Numbered from the stretch's first letter, positions 45,145 to 54,532 are shown. The stretch: 64,000 nucleotides of DNA from Polyangium sp. y55x31 (GCF_029946505.1 NZ_JARZHG010000027.1:62001-126000), one strand, 5' to 3'. Notes: a model not told the origin generated them from the sequence alone. A program made the numbers and translations.

Positions 45145-46044
45145 ATGCTCATCGACGTCGCAGCGCTTCCGACCGATCCGCTCGTGGGGACCCGTTATCG
45201 TGTCGTTCGTTTGATCGGCGGCGGCTCGTCCGCCGACGTGTACGAGGCCGCCGGCCCTTCCGGCGAGCTCTTCGCCATCAAGGTGCTCCGCCACGAATTG
45301 CGCGATTCGCAGGAGGCCGCCGCGCGCCTCCTCCAGGAAGGGCGCCTGCTCGCCTCGCTCCGCCACCCGAACCTCGTCCCCCTGCGCGAAATGGGAATGA
45401 CCCGGGACGGTCGTCCTTTCCTCGCCATGCCCCGCCTCGCCGGCGAGACCCTTCGTGAAACCCGCCTCCGAAAAGGCGCCCTCGCGCCGTCGTTCGCCGC
45501 GTCCCTCGTCGCCGGCGCGCTCGATGGATTGCACGCCGCGCACCGGCAGGGCGTCGTGCATCGCGACGTCAAACCCGGCAACATCTTCCTCGTCGCCGCG
45601 AATGCCGGGCCTCCGCGCCCGGCGATGATCGACTTCGGCATTGCCAAGGTCTCCGGCGCCGCGGCGTTTCGCACCACGGAGCAAGAGGTCGTCCTCGGCA
45701 CGCCCCGCTACCTCGCCCCCGAGCAGATCCTCGGCGGGCGTGTCGATGCCCGCACCGACGTGTATGCCATGGGCCTCGTCCTCTTCGAATGCATCGCCGC
45801 CCGTGGCCCCTTCGATCTCCTCGCCGGATCCGATTTCCTCACCCTCATGCGCGCTCACCTCGGCCTCGCCCCGCGCCGCCTCGACGACGTCGCCGACGCG
45901 CCGCCCGCCCTCGCCCGTGTCGTCGCGCGCGCCCTCGAAAAGAAGCCCGCGCGACGTTATCCCACGGCCGCCGCCTTTGCCGCTGCGATTCGCGGCGCCG
46001 TCGCGCCCGAGGCCTTCTCCGGTGCCGAGCGGAGGGCGTCGTGA
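45145..46044 (+). CDS. Ser/Thr protein kinase (soluble)
   Basis: A 299-residue Hanks-type kinase with little beyond the catalytic domain. Motifs: Gly loop IGGGSSADVYEA (about 24-35), ATP-binding Lys46 in FAIKVLRH, catalytic HRDVKPGNIFL, MIDFGIAK (DFG) and LAPEQILGG. GGAGG lies 7 nt before the ATG. It overlaps the next kinase gene by GTGA, so both are made from one mRNA. Confidence 0.9.
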   Translation: MLIDVAALPTDPLVGTRYRVVRLIGGGSSADVYEAAGPSGELFAIKVLRHELRDSQEAAARLLQEGRLLASLRHPNLVPLREMGMTRDGRPFLAMPRLAGETLRETRLRKGALAPSFAASLVAGALDGLHAAHRQGVVHRDVKPGNIFLVAANAGPPRPAMIDFGIAKVSGAAAFRTTEQEVVLGTPRYLAPEQILGGRVDARTDVYAMGLVLFECIAARGPFDLLAGSDFLTLMRAHLGLAPRRLDDVADAPPALARVVARALEKKPARRYPTAAAFAAAIRGAVAPEAFSGAERRAS

Positions 46045-47195
46045 CAAACCCTGCTATTCGCACCGACCTCCTCGACCGGTCCACGGTCCCCGACGAGAGC
46101 CTTCGCCCCATTTCCACCGGCTCCCCCGTCTGCTCCACGCCTCTCCGTCGCGGCGAGCGCGCGCCGGGCACCCCGTGGATCATCGTTCGTCCTCTCGGCA
46201 AGGGCGGCGTCGGCGAGGTCTTCGAGGTCGAGCACGCCCTGCTCGGGCGCCGCGCCGCGCTGAAGGCGCTCCTGCCCGCAAATGCCGAGCGCCGCGGGCT
46301 CGCCGAGCGTATCGCCGACGAGGGACGGATCCTCGCTCGGGTGCGTCATGACAACCTCGTCGAGGTCCTCGACCTCGGATTGCTCACGGACGACGGCCGC
46401 CCCTATCTCGTCCTCGAGCTCCTCGAAGGGCGTGACCTCCGGGCCGAGCTCGGCCGTATCGGCGTTCTTTCCGTGCCGACGACCCTCGCCATTGCGTCGC
46501 AGATCCTCCGCGGCCTCGGCGCGCTTCATCGCGCGGGCTTCGTGCATCGCGACCTCAAGCTCGAAAACCTTTTCCTGTGCGACGACGGTCGCGCCAAGAT
46601 CCTCGACCTCGGCGCCGCCGAGCCCGCCGCCGGCTCGGAAGGCCCGGGCGCGCGAGGCGCCTCGCTCGGGACGCCGCGCACCATGGCGCCCGAGCAATTC
46701 GAGGGAAAACCCGTCGACGGGCGCACCGATCTGTATGCCCTCGGCCTCGTCCTGTACGAGCTCGTCGCCGGTCGTGGCCCTTTCGACGACATCAAGGACC
46801 TCGACGCCCTGCGCTTCGCCCACCTCGATCGGATTCCCGCGCCTCCGTCGTGGTTTTCGCCCCAGCCCATTCCCGCGGCGCTCGACGCCTGGATCCTCCG
46901 CGCCCTCGAAAAAGACCCGGACGACCGCTTCGCCTCGGCCGAGGCCATGGCCGCCGAGATCCCCGCGCTCGTCGCCCCCCTTTATGCCCCCACCGCGTCT
47001 GCTGCCGACATCACCACGCCCTCCGCTTTCTCCCCGGACGTTGCTCGCCGGCCGCCGGACGTCACGCGCCGCAGGGTGGTCTCTGCTCTTGCCATCGCCG
47101 CGCTCGCCGCGGGGCTCGCGGGCGGCCGGCTCCTCGGGCCCCGCTCTTTGTTCGGCGGCGTCGTGAACGATCCGATCGCGTCGCGATCGGTGTAA
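46041..47195 (+). CDS. Ser/Thr protein kinase with C-terminal membrane anchor
   Basis: A 384-residue kinase from a GTG overlapping the previous stop. The catalytic domain is intact: Lys75 in AALKALLP, HRDLKLENLFL, and a DLG motif (KILDLGAAEP) in place of DFG, followed by MAPEQFEGK. A single hydrophobic helix (about residues 346-365) near the C-terminus should anchor it with a short tail outside. The partner kinase upstream is soluble; the two probably act in one pathway. Confidence 0.88.
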   Translation: MTNPAIRTDLLDRSTVPDESLRPISTGSPVCSTPLRRGERAPGTPWIIVRPLGKGGVGEVFEVEHALLGRRAALKALLPANAERRGLAERIADEGRILARVRHDNLVEVLDLGLLTDDGRPYLVLELLEGRDLRAELGRIGVLSVPTTLAIASQILRGLGALHRAGFVHRDLKLENLFLCDDGRAKILDLGAAEPAAGSEGPGARGASLGTPRTMAPEQFEGKPVDGRTDLYALGLVLYELVAGRGPFDDIKDLDALRFAHLDRIPAPPSWFSPQPIPAALDAWILRALEKDPDDRFASAEAMAAEIPALVAPLYAPTASAADITTPSAFSPDVARRPPDVTRRRVVSALAIAALAAGLAGGRLLGPRSLFGGVVNDPIASRSV

Positions 47196-47256
47196 GGTCT
47201 TCGTGCACGCCTCCGTTTTCATCGGCGAACGGCGCGGGCCGTGGGGAGTAACGACG

Positions 47257-48237
47257 ATGGACCTCATTCGACGCGGGTTTTGGGCTGTTTCGTTGGCGAC
47301 GCTGGTTTCCTCCGCCATCGGCTGCGGAGGGAGCACCTACACGGGTGGTGGCTCGTCGACGCCGAGCGAGTCGAGGGGCGTCGAAGTCACGGCGACGGGC
47401 GCGAGCGTCCCGCCAGGCCAGTTCGGCGGCGATTCGGCCGGCTTCCCCGCGTCCGCCGCGGACGAGGCAGCGCCCGCGCCTCCGCCTCCGGCCACCGTGC
47501 AAGGGACCGCCTCTCCGCGCCCCGGCGCATTCGAGGCCGAGACCAAGCGCGCCGAGGTGATGCAGCCCGAGCCCCAGAACCGCCCCGGCCTCGGCACCGA
47601 GTGGGGCGAGACGCGCTCGTCGTCGATCACCACCGTGGCGTTCCAGCGCGCCGAACCCACGAGCCCGTTCTCGATGGCGAGCCTTTTCTACAACGACGAG
47701 GAGGGCGCGCGCGCCATGGCGAACGCCGCGGGCTTCCGTCGCACCGCGGGCGGCGTCACCCCCGTCGCGGGCGGCGCGCTGCTCGTCGGCCTGCGTGACG
47801 ACAACGGCGCGTTCCTGAACGGGTTCGTCGCGAGCGACAAGAACTACGTCGTCGGCGAGGCCGGCCGTCGCTACACGATCGTCATCCGCAACCGCACGCC
47901 GAACCGCATCGAGTGCGTCGTCTCCGTCGACGGTCTCGACGTCATCGACGGCCGCGCCGCGAGCTTCTCGAAGCGCGGCTACCTCGTGCAGCCGCACGGC
48001 GAGCTCGAGATCGACGGCTTCCGCCAGAGCGTCGACGCCGTCGCCGCCTTCCGCTTCGGCTCGGTGCGCGGCTCGTACGCGGCCAAGAAGTCCGGCGGCG
48101 ATTCGCGCAACGTCGGCGTCATCGGCTTCGCCTTCTTCCACGAGCGCGGGACGAACCCGTTCCCCTGGACGAACGACGAAGTGAACAAGCGCCACGACGC
48201 GAATCCGTTCCCCGGCCAGTTCGCGACGCCGCCCTGA
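47257..48237 (+). CDS. Hypothetical lipoprotein
   Basis: A 326-residue lipoprotein from the ATG at 47257, with lipobox SSAIGC. After a Gly/Ser/Pro-rich N-region, the second half (AGRRYTIVIRNRTPNRIECVVS and VDGLDVIDG) has a beta-sandwich pattern seen in uncharacterised myxobacterial proteins. It follows the kinase pair by 61 bp. Function unknown. Confidence 0.7.
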   Translation: MDLIRRGFWAVSLATLVSSAIGCGGSTYTGGGSSTPSESRGVEVTATGASVPPGQFGGDSAGFPASAADEAAPAPPPPATVQGTASPRPGAFEAETKRAEVMQPEPQNRPGLGTEWGETRSSSITTVAFQRAEPTSPFSMASLFYNDEEGARAMANAAGFRRTAGGVTPVAGGALLVGLRDDNGAFLNGFVASDKNYVVGEAGRRYTIVIRNRTPNRIECVVSVDGLDVIDGRAASFSKRGYLVQPHGELEIDGFRQSVDAVAAFRFGSVRGSYAAKKSGGDSRNVGVIGFAFFHERGTNPFPWTNDEVNKRHDANPFPGQFATPP

Positions 48238-48241
48238 TCCC

Positions 48242-48266
48242 GAGGGGGACGCCTCGCGTCCCCCTC
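48242..48266 (+). terminator. Hairpin terminator after the lipoprotein gene
   Basis: GAGGGGGACGC and GCGTCCCCCTC pair as a perfect 11-bp stem with a 3-nt loop, 4 bp after the TGA at 48235. No T-run follows, as is common in this genome. Confidence 0.65.
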
Positions 48267-48310
48267 TCGGCCAGGCGAAGCCCGGCCGATTCACCCCCCG
48301 AGGCGAGCTC

Positions 48311-48330
48311 GCTCCGCGATCTCGCGGAGC
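48311..48330 (+). promoter_or_regulatory. 20-bp inverted repeat upstream of the helicase
   Basis: GCTCCGCGA-tc-TCGCGGAGC is a 9-bp perfect stem with a 2-nt loop, 110 bp before the helicase start. It could be an operator or a second hairpin of the upstream terminator. Confidence 0.35.
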
Positions 48331-48440
48331 GCCGAACGGCGCTCCTGATCCGAACCCGGAATCCGCCCCGATCCTGGGCCCCGACGCACCGCGATATTTT
48401 CCGACTACCCAACCCGCCGCGGCCGCGCTACCCCCCGGCC

Positions 48441-50552
48441 GTGGCGATCGATCTCAACCCCTCTCAGAAGCAGGCGGTCGAGCACGATCTCGGGCCGATG
48501 CTCGTGCTCGCCGGGGCAGGCTCGGGCAAGACGCGCGTCGTCACCGAGCGCATCGGGCGGCTGCTCGGCAAGGGCGTCCCCGCGACCAGCATCCTCGCGA
48601 TGACCTTCACCAACAAGGCCGCCGGCGAGATGCACGAGCGCGTCGCGAAGCTCGTCGGCCCGAAGGTCGCGAAGGACCTCAAGGTCTGCACGTTCCACCG
48701 CTTCGGCCTCGACACGCTCGGCCAGGAGACGCGGGCGCTCGGCTTCCGCGGCTCGAAGTTCGCGATCCTCGATCAGGCGGACCAGACGAGCGCCATCCGC
48801 GAGATCCTGCGCGAGCTGCGCACCACGAAGAACTACGACATCGGCGCGATCCTGGCGCGCATCTCCGCCGCGAAGAACGACTTCATCACGCCCGAGGAGT
48901 GGCTCGAGAAGCAACGCAAGGGCCGCGGCGTGGACGAGTACGACGAGATCAGCATGCTCGTCTACCCGAAGTACCTCGCGGCGCTGCGCACCTTCCAGGC
49001 GTTCGACTTCGACGACCTCATCTGCGAGCTCGTCCGCCTCTGGAGAAAACGCGCCGACGTCCTCGAAAAGTACCAGATGCGGTACCGGTACCTCATCGTC
49101 GACGAGTACCAGGACACGAACCACGCGCAGCTCGAGCTCGTGCGGCAGCTCGCGGCGCGCCACCGCAACGTGGTCGTCGTCGGCGACGACGATCAGTCGA
49201 TCTACGCGTGGCGCGGCGCCGACGTGAAGAACATCCTCTCGTTCGAGGACCATTTCCCGGGCGCGAAGGTCGTCAAGCTCGAGCACAACTATCGCTCGAA
49301 GAAGCCGATCCTCGACGTGGCGAACGCGGTCCTCGCGCGCCAGAACTCGGGCAAGCGGCACAAGAAGGTCCTCGTTGCCACGCAGGGCGACGGGCCGATC
49401 GCGCAGGTCGTCGTCTGCGCCGATCCCGAGGTCGAGGCGAGCTTCGTCGCCTCCGAAGCGCAACAGCTCATCGAGAAGCAGGGCGTGCGTCCGAAGGACA
49501 TCGCCGTGCTCTACCGCTCGAACCTCCAGGCGCAGCCGATCGAGCAGGCCTTGAAGGAGCGGGGCATTCCGCTCCGCATGATCGGCGGCCAGCAGTTCTT
49601 CGAGCGCAAGGAGGTCAAGGACCTCATCGCGTACCTCAAGGTCGTGCTCTCGCCGGACGACGAGATGTCCCTGCGGCGCGTCGTGAATTATCCGGCGCGT
49701 GGCATCGGCGAGGTCGCGTTCCACAAGATCACCGCGCACGCGACCGCGCACGACATGAGCCTCTGGGCCGTGGTGCAGCGCGCGCACGCCGTGCGGGATC
49801 TGCCGCCGGGGGCGCTCGAGGGGTGCCGTCAGTTCGTCCGGATCATCGAGGGCGGGCGGCTCGCGTTCGAGCAAAAGCTGCCGAGCGCGGAGGTCGCGGC
49901 GAAGCTCTGCGAGGCGATCGGCCTCAAGGCCGACATCATGGCGGCCTCGGCGAACCCGCAGGTCGCGGCGCGGCGCTGGGGCAACGTCGAGGGCCTGCTC
50001 AAGGTCTTCGCGCGCCGCGACGAGGCCGGGAAGGGCGAACGGGAGCAATTCGCCGAGTTCTTGCGCCTGCTCGCGCTCCGTATGGACGAGCAGGATGAAG
50101 AGGCCACGGACCGCGTCACGCTCACCACGATGCACGGCGCGAAGGGCCTGGAGTACCCGTACGTCTTCGTGATCGGCGTCGAGGAGGGCTTTTGCCCGCA
50201 TTCGCGCACGACGACCGAGCGCGCGACCGATTTCGTGCCGGGTGATCAGGACGGCGCGGTGAGCCTGGAGGAGGAGCGCCGCCTTTTCTACGTGGCCGTC
50301 ACGCGCGCCCGGGAAAAACTCTACATGTCGCGCTGCATGGCGCGTGGGCAACGCGGCAAGCTCGTGCCGCGCACCCCGAGCCGATTCTTGCTGGAGCTGC
50401 CGCGTGAGCTCTACGAGGAGCGCGAGGAGACCGCGCCGATCGCGCCGGGCATCGAGAAGACGAAGGCCGGCGCCGCGGGCCTCCTGGCGGCGCTGCAGTC
50501 GCTGCCTGCCGGCGAGCTGCCGATGATCCCGCGGGCGCGCCCGCGGTTTTGA
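48441..50552 (+). CDS. UvrD/Rep/PcrA-type DNA helicase
   Basis: A 703-residue SF1A helicase from a GTG at 48441. Motifs in order: LNPSQKQAV (Q motif), AGAGSGKT (I), TFTNKAAGEM (Ia), FDFDDLI, VDEYQDTN (II), GDDDQSIYAWRGA (III), LEHNYRSKK (IV), TMHGAKGLEYPYVFVIG (V) and VAVTRAREKLY (VI). It unwinds DNA in 3'-5' direction during repair or replication restart. Which of UvrD, Rep or PcrA it is cannot be decided from motifs. Confidence 0.92.
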   Translation: MAIDLNPSQKQAVEHDLGPMLVLAGAGSGKTRVVTERIGRLLGKGVPATSILAMTFTNKAAGEMHERVAKLVGPKVAKDLKVCTFHRFGLDTLGQETRALGFRGSKFAILDQADQTSAIREILRELRTTKNYDIGAILARISAAKNDFITPEEWLEKQRKGRGVDEYDEISMLVYPKYLAALRTFQAFDFDDLICELVRLWRKRADVLEKYQMRYRYLIVDEYQDTNHAQLELVRQLAARHRNVVVVGDDDQSIYAWRGADVKNILSFEDHFPGAKVVKLEHNYRSKKPILDVANAVLARQNSGKRHKKVLVATQGDGPIAQVVVCADPEVEASFVASEAQQLIEKQGVRPKDIAVLYRSNLQAQPIEQALKERGIPLRMIGGQQFFERKEVKDLIAYLKVVLSPDDEMSLRRVVNYPARGIGEVAFHKITAHATAHDMSLWAVVQRAHAVRDLPPGALEGCRQFVRIIEGGRLAFEQKLPSAEVAAKLCEAIGLKADIMAASANPQVAARRWGNVEGLLKVFARRDEAGKGEREQFAEFLRLLALRMDEQDEEATDRVTLTTMHGAKGLEYPYVFVIGVEEGFCPHSRTTTERATDFVPGDQDGAVSLEEERRLFYVAVTRAREKLYMSRCMARGQRGKLVPRTPSRFLLELPRELYEEREETAPIAPGIEKTKAGAAGLLAALQSLPAGELPMIPRARPRF
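50529..50550 (+). terminator. Terminator overlapping the helicase stop codon
   Basis: CCGCGGGCGCGCCCGCGG is an 18-bp perfect palindrome directly followed by TTTT, which includes the T of the TGA stop at 50550. The hairpin and T-run therefore sit inside the last codons of the helicase. Confidence 0.5.
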
Positions 50553-50554
50553 AA

Positions 50555-50624
50555 GACGAACCTCCCCCAATTCCCTTTTCGCCGCGCCGCCCCCGGTGTA
50601 AGACCATTCCGGGAGGTCTTCGTC
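50555..50624 (+). promoter_or_regulatory. Possible RBS-sequestering pair before the esterase
   Basis: GACGAACCTCCC (50555-50566) can pair with GGGAGGTcttCGTC (50611-50624), which contains the Shine-Dalgarno GGAGG of the esterase gene. Pairing has a small internal bulge. If it forms, it would block translation initiation. Confidence 0.25.
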
Positions 50625-51746
50625 ATGAAGTATGGCGCGATTTTTCTTGCACTTCTCGGTCTCGTCGCAATGGCCGAGGGCTGCGGTGACGACGGCGGGT
50701 CGGCCAATACGGGCGGGAGCGCGGGATCGGGCGCCGGCGCGGCGGGGGGCGCGGGTGGCAGCGGCGGCACCGGCGGCGCGGGCGGCGAGGGGGGTGTGGG
50801 CGGCGCAGGAGGCGCGGGCGGCGAGGGCGGCACGACCGTCTTTTTGAAGTGCGGCGACGCGCCTCCGCCCGGCGCGACCCTCGCGCCCGAGCCGCCGAAG
50901 TATTCGGGCGGCGAGTGTCCCATGCTCGTCTCCGGCCACAACCTCATCAAGAGCGGCGGCGCCGACCGTGATTTCCGCCTCGTCGTTCCCACCGAGATCA
51001 TGCCCGACGAGCGCCTCCCCGTGATCTTCCTCTGGCACTGGCTCGGCGGCAGCGCCGACGATTTTTACGAAAAGGGCCAGGTCCAGGCGGCCGTCGACGG
51101 CCAGCGCTTCATCGCCGTCATCCCCGAATCGAAGGACGACATCACCTTCAAGTGGCCCTTCGACGCGACGCAATCCACCGCGCGTATGGAGGAAGAATTC
51201 GTCTTCTTCGACGACATGCTCGCCTGCGTCTCGGCGCAGTTCAGCGTGAACAAGGAGTGCGTTGCCAGCGCCGGCGTCAGCGCGGGCGCGCTCTGGACGA
51301 GCCAGCTCGCGGGCGGCCGCGGGCAATACCTCTCGTCGATCCTCTCGTTCTCCGGGGGCACGGGCGGGCTCATCAAGCCTTTCCCGAACCCCGAGCACCG
51401 CATGCCGGCGATCGTCCTCTGGGGCGGCCCCACCGACAATTGCTTCGGCGTCATGAACTTCGAGACCGCCTCGAAGGACCTCGAAAAGAACCTCGCCGAC
51501 CGGGGGCATTTTTTTCTCGAATGCGTCCACAACTGCGGCCACGCCGAGCCGCCCATCGACGCCGTCGACGGGCTCACGAGTTACGCGTCGATGTGGCAGT
51601 TCGTCCTCGACCACCCCTACTGGCTCGGCGCCGGCGAATCGCCTTATGCCAAGGGATTGCCCGACAACTTCCCAACCTGGTGCGACGTCGGCGCGGCGAG
51701 CGCCGTCCCCCGCGAGGGGAGCTGCCCGACCGGGCCGGGCTGCTGA
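50625..51746 (+). CDS. Exported esterase/depolymerase-like lipoprotein
   Basis: A 373-residue lipoprotein (lipobox VAMAEGC) with a Gly/Ala-rich linker (GGAGG-type repeats) and an alpha/beta hydrolase domain of the LpqC/feruloyl-esterase type. The nucleophile elbow is GVSAGALWT, a likely acid is the Asp in GGPTDNCFG, and the His is in VHNCGHAEP. A cysteine pair brackets the active site. Substrates could be esters of plant or polymer origin; the sequence does not say which. Confidence 0.78.
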   Translation: MKYGAIFLALLGLVAMAEGCGDDGGSANTGGSAGSGAGAAGGAGGSGGTGGAGGEGGVGGAGGAGGEGGTTVFLKCGDAPPPGATLAPEPPKYSGGECPMLVSGHNLIKSGGADRDFRLVVPTEIMPDERLPVIFLWHWLGGSADDFYEKGQVQAAVDGQRFIAVIPESKDDITFKWPFDATQSTARMEEEFVFFDDMLACVSAQFSVNKECVASAGVSAGALWTSQLAGGRGQYLSSILSFSGGTGGLIKPFPNPEHRMPAIVLWGGPTDNCFGVMNFETASKDLEKNLADRGHFFLECVHNCGHAEPPIDAVDGLTSYASMWQFVLDHPYWLGAGESPYAKGLPDNFPTWCDVGAASAVPREGSCPTGPGC

Positions 51747-51779
51747 GCCCGAACGTCGTCCATCGAGAGCCCATCATCG

Positions 51780-51798
51780 CGGAAAACGGGTTTTTCCG
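51780..51798 (+). terminator. Hairpin after the esterase gene
   Basis: CGGAAAA-cgggt-TTTTCCG forms a 7-bp stem, 33 bp beyond the stop. Its A/T-rich stem in a GC-rich genome is unusual and suits a weak terminator. Confidence 0.4.
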
Positions 51799-51824
51799 GA
51801 CAGCATCGAGAAAATGCATTCGTC

Positions 51825-51852
51825 GTGACGTGCGGCCTGCCTAGATCATAAT
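51825..51852 (+). promoter_or_regulatory. Candidate sigma-70 promoter for the hybrid kinase
   Basis: GTGACG (51825-51830) and CATAAT (51847-51852) are separated by 16 bp. CATAAT matches the -10 consensus in five of six bases, and the predicted start of transcription is near 51860, 15 bp before the GTG. Confidence 0.4.
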
Positions 51853-51871
51853 AGGGGTCTGTACGAAACGA

Positions 51872-51887
51872 TCCGTGACGTCACGGA
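51872..51887 (+). promoter_or_regulatory. Perfect 16-bp palindrome at the kinase start
   Basis: TCCGTGACGTCACGGA is a perfect palindrome covering the GTG start at 51875 and lying just downstream of the candidate promoter. It contains TGACGTCA, a symmetric site of the kind bound by CRP- or bZIP-like proteins; here it would act as a roadblock operator or be part of the 5' end of the mRNA. Confidence 0.4.
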
Positions 51888-54532
51888 ACCGAATGCAGAC
51901 GCATCAACCCCAACGGTCCACGTCGCTAGGGCTCTTCCTGGCCGTCCTGTCGACGGTGGCGGCGATTGCCGTGCATGCGTCGTTCGAACGGTGGCTCGGT
52001 GAGCGTCCACCCCTCTCCCTTTTTTCCCTCGCCGTCGCCTTTCCGGCCGTGGTCGGCGGCTTCGGGCCCGGCCTGCTCGCCACGGTGCTTTGTGGCCTGG
52101 CCGTGCTCGCCCGCGGGACGATGACCGGCGGGGATATGCTGCTCGTCGTGCCGTTCGTCGCGCTCGGCCTCGCCATTGCCTGGATCGGCGAGCGCATGCG
52201 CCGCTCCGATCGCAAGTTCGGCGATTGCACGAGCCTGCTCGAACGGCTGCGCGCCCGCGAGGTGCAGGCGCTGGTCGAGGTCGATACCCTGCGCGAGAGC
52301 GAGGAGCGATTTCGCGCCCTGACGCAGGCCTCCTTCGATCCGCTGGTCCTCCATGGCGAGGGCGTGATCCTCGACGTCAACCAGGCCTTCACCGAGGTCT
52401 TCGGTTATGGCCGCGAGGAGGTCCTCGGCACCCGCAAGGAAATGCTCGCGCCGGAAGAATTTCGGTCCCTGCTCGCGGAGCACATCAAGATCGGCGCCGA
52501 GACCGCGTACGAAGCCGTGCTCCAGCGCAAGGACGGGAGCCGCTTCGTGGCCGAGCTTCGTGGCGGCAACGTCCACGTCAAGGGCTGCCCGGCGCGCGCC
52601 ACGGTCATCCGCGACCTCACGCCGCGCCACGCCGCCGAGAGCGCGGCGCGCTGGACCGACGACCTGTTCCGGCAGCTCTACGAGTGGATTCCCCTCGGGA
52701 TGGCGCAGGCGGACGTGAGCGACGGGCGCTTGCTCCGGGTCAACGCATTTTATTGCGAGATCACCGGGTATTCGGCGGCCGAGCTCCTCAGCAAGCGCTT
52801 TAGCGACCTCACGCACCCCGAGGATCGTGAAAAGGACCTGGCCAGTTACCAGGAGGCCGCGCGGGGCGGGCGGGTGTATCGCACCGAGAAGCGGTACATC
52901 CGCAAAGACGGCAGCATCGCCTGGGTGCGCGTGCACGCCTTTTTTCTGCGGGACGTCCATGGGGTGATCACCACGTCGACCGCGGTGATCGAGGACATCA
53001 CGCAAAGGAAGCATCATGAAGAGGTGCTCCGCGAGGTGCAGCGCTCGACCGAGGAGGCGCTCGGCTTGCTCGATAACGTCTTCGCGTATGCGCCCGTCGG
53101 CATCGCGCTGCTCGATCGAGAATGCAGGTATGTACGGGTCAATGAGTACCTGGCCGCGACGAACGGCCTTTCGGTGGCCGAGCACCTCGGGCGCCGGGTC
53201 GCGGAGGTCGTCCCCGATCTCTGGCCGAAGGTCGAGGCGTCCTATGCCCGCGTGCTCGCGGGCGAGCGGCTCTTCAACGTGGCCATCTCCGGCGAGACGC
53301 CCGCGTACCCGGGCGAGGTCCGGCAATGGTTGTGCAACTATTATCCGATCCGGGCGCTCCACGCGGACGACATCGTGGGGATCGGCATCGTGATCCAGGA
53401 CATCACCGATCAGAAGCGCGCCGAGGAGGCGCTGCACGAGGCCGATCGCCGCAAAGACGAATTCCTCGCCATGCTGGCGCACGAGCTCCGCAATCCGCTC
53501 GCGCCCATCAAGACGGCCGTGGAGATCCAGAAGCGGATCGCGCTCGAAGAGCCGCGGCTCTTGCGGTCCCGCGACGTGATCGAGCGGCAGGTCGGCCACC
53601 TCGTGCGCCTGCTCGACGACCTGCTCGACGTCTCGCGGATCTCGCGCGGCCGGATCACCTTGCGCAAGGAGACGCACGAGCTCTGCGAGATCGTGGCCCA
53701 GGCGGTCGAATCGACGAGGCCGCTCATCGACGCGCGCAGCCACGAGCTCGTCCTTGCGCCTTGTCCTGAGCCGCTCCACGTGAAGGTCGACGCGGCGCGG
53801 CTCACGCAGGTCGTGGCCAATCTGCTGAACAACGCGGCCAAGTACACCGACGACGGCGGCTGCATCCACCTCGGCACCGAAAGAGGGTCCCAAAACGAAG
53901 CATTCATCCGGATCAAGGACAACGGCCGTGGGATCCACCCAAAGGACCTACCCCATGTATTCGACACGTTCTATCAATCGATGCGCACCCTCGACCGCTC
54001 GGAAGGGGGGCTCGGAATCGGGCTCTCTCTCGTTCGCCGCCTCATCGAGCTGCATGGCGGAAGGGTCGAAGCCCATAGCGACGGGCTCGGAAAAGGCAGC
54101 GAATTCGTCGTCCGTCTCGCCCTCGAGGAGGCCCCGATGACACCCATGCACGAAGCCGAGGTCTCCTTGTCCGGCCAGAGCCGCCGCGTCCTCGTCGTCG
54201 ACGACAACGTCGACGCGGCCGAGACCATGGCGGCGTTGCTCGAAACCCTCGGCCACGAGGTCTCCGTCGCGCACGACGGCGAGGCCGCGCTCGTCGCCGT
54301 TTCGAACGGCCAGCCCGAGATCGTCCTGCTCGACATTGGCCTGCCGCGCATGGACGGCTACGAGGTTTGCCGGCGCCTGCGCGACGACAGCGCCACGCGT
54401 CCGTTCATCGTCGCCGTCACCGGCTACGGCCAGGCCGAGGACCGCGATCGCGCCTTGCAAGCCGGCTTCGACGCCCACCTCGTCAAGCCCGCGAGCTTCG
54501 ATGCCATCCAGGCCGTGCTCCGCGCCGCTTGA
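51875..54532 (+). CDS. PAS-containing hybrid histidine kinase
   Basis: An 885-residue sensor kinase (GTG at 51875; an ATG at 51893 is an alternative). It has a DUF4118/KdpD-like membrane region (about 15-105), a coiled coil and three PAS domains (about 140-250, 260-380, 390-515). HisKA follows with His536 in LAMLAHELRNPLAPI, then HATPase (N box FANLLNNAAKY-type, NGRGIHPKDLPHVFDTFYQ) and a receiver domain with D820 (VLLDIGLPRMDGYEV). It should autophosphorylate and pass phosphate to its own receiver. No response regulator or Hpt gene is adjacent. Confidence 0.9.
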   Translation: MTSRNRMQTHQPQRSTSLGLFLAVLSTVAAIAVHASFERWLGERPPLSLFSLAVAFPAVVGGFGPGLLATVLCGLAVLARGTMTGGDMLLVVPFVALGLAIAWIGERMRRSDRKFGDCTSLLERLRAREVQALVEVDTLRESEERFRALTQASFDPLVLHGEGVILDVNQAFTEVFGYGREEVLGTRKEMLAPEEFRSLLAEHIKIGAETAYEAVLQRKDGSRFVAELRGGNVHVKGCPARATVIRDLTPRHAAESAARWTDDLFRQLYEWIPLGMAQADVSDGRLLRVNAFYCEITGYSAAELLSKRFSDLTHPEDREKDLASYQEAARGGRVYRTEKRYIRKDGSIAWVRVHAFFLRDVHGVITTSTAVIEDITQRKHHEEVLREVQRSTEEALGLLDNVFAYAPVGIALLDRECRYVRVNEYLAATNGLSVAEHLGRRVAEVVPDLWPKVEASYARVLAGERLFNVAISGETPAYPGEVRQWLCNYYPIRALHADDIVGIGIVIQDITDQKRAEEALHEADRRKDEFLAMLAHELRNPLAPIKTAVEIQKRIALEEPRLLRSRDVIERQVGHLVRLLDDLLDVSRISRGRITLRKETHELCEIVAQAVESTRPLIDARSHELVLAPCPEPLHVKVDAARLTQVVANLLNNAAKYTDDGGCIHLGTERGSQNEAFIRIKDNGRGIHPKDLPHVFDTFYQSMRTLDRSEGGLGIGLSLVRRLIELHGGRVEAHSDGLGKGSEFVVRLALEEAPMTPMHEAEVSLSGQSRRVLVVDDNVDAAETMAALLETLGHEVSVAHDGEAALVAVSNGQPEIVLLDIGLPRMDGYEVCRRLRDDSATRPFIVAVTGYGQAEDRDRALQAGFDAHLVKPASFDAIQAVLRAA

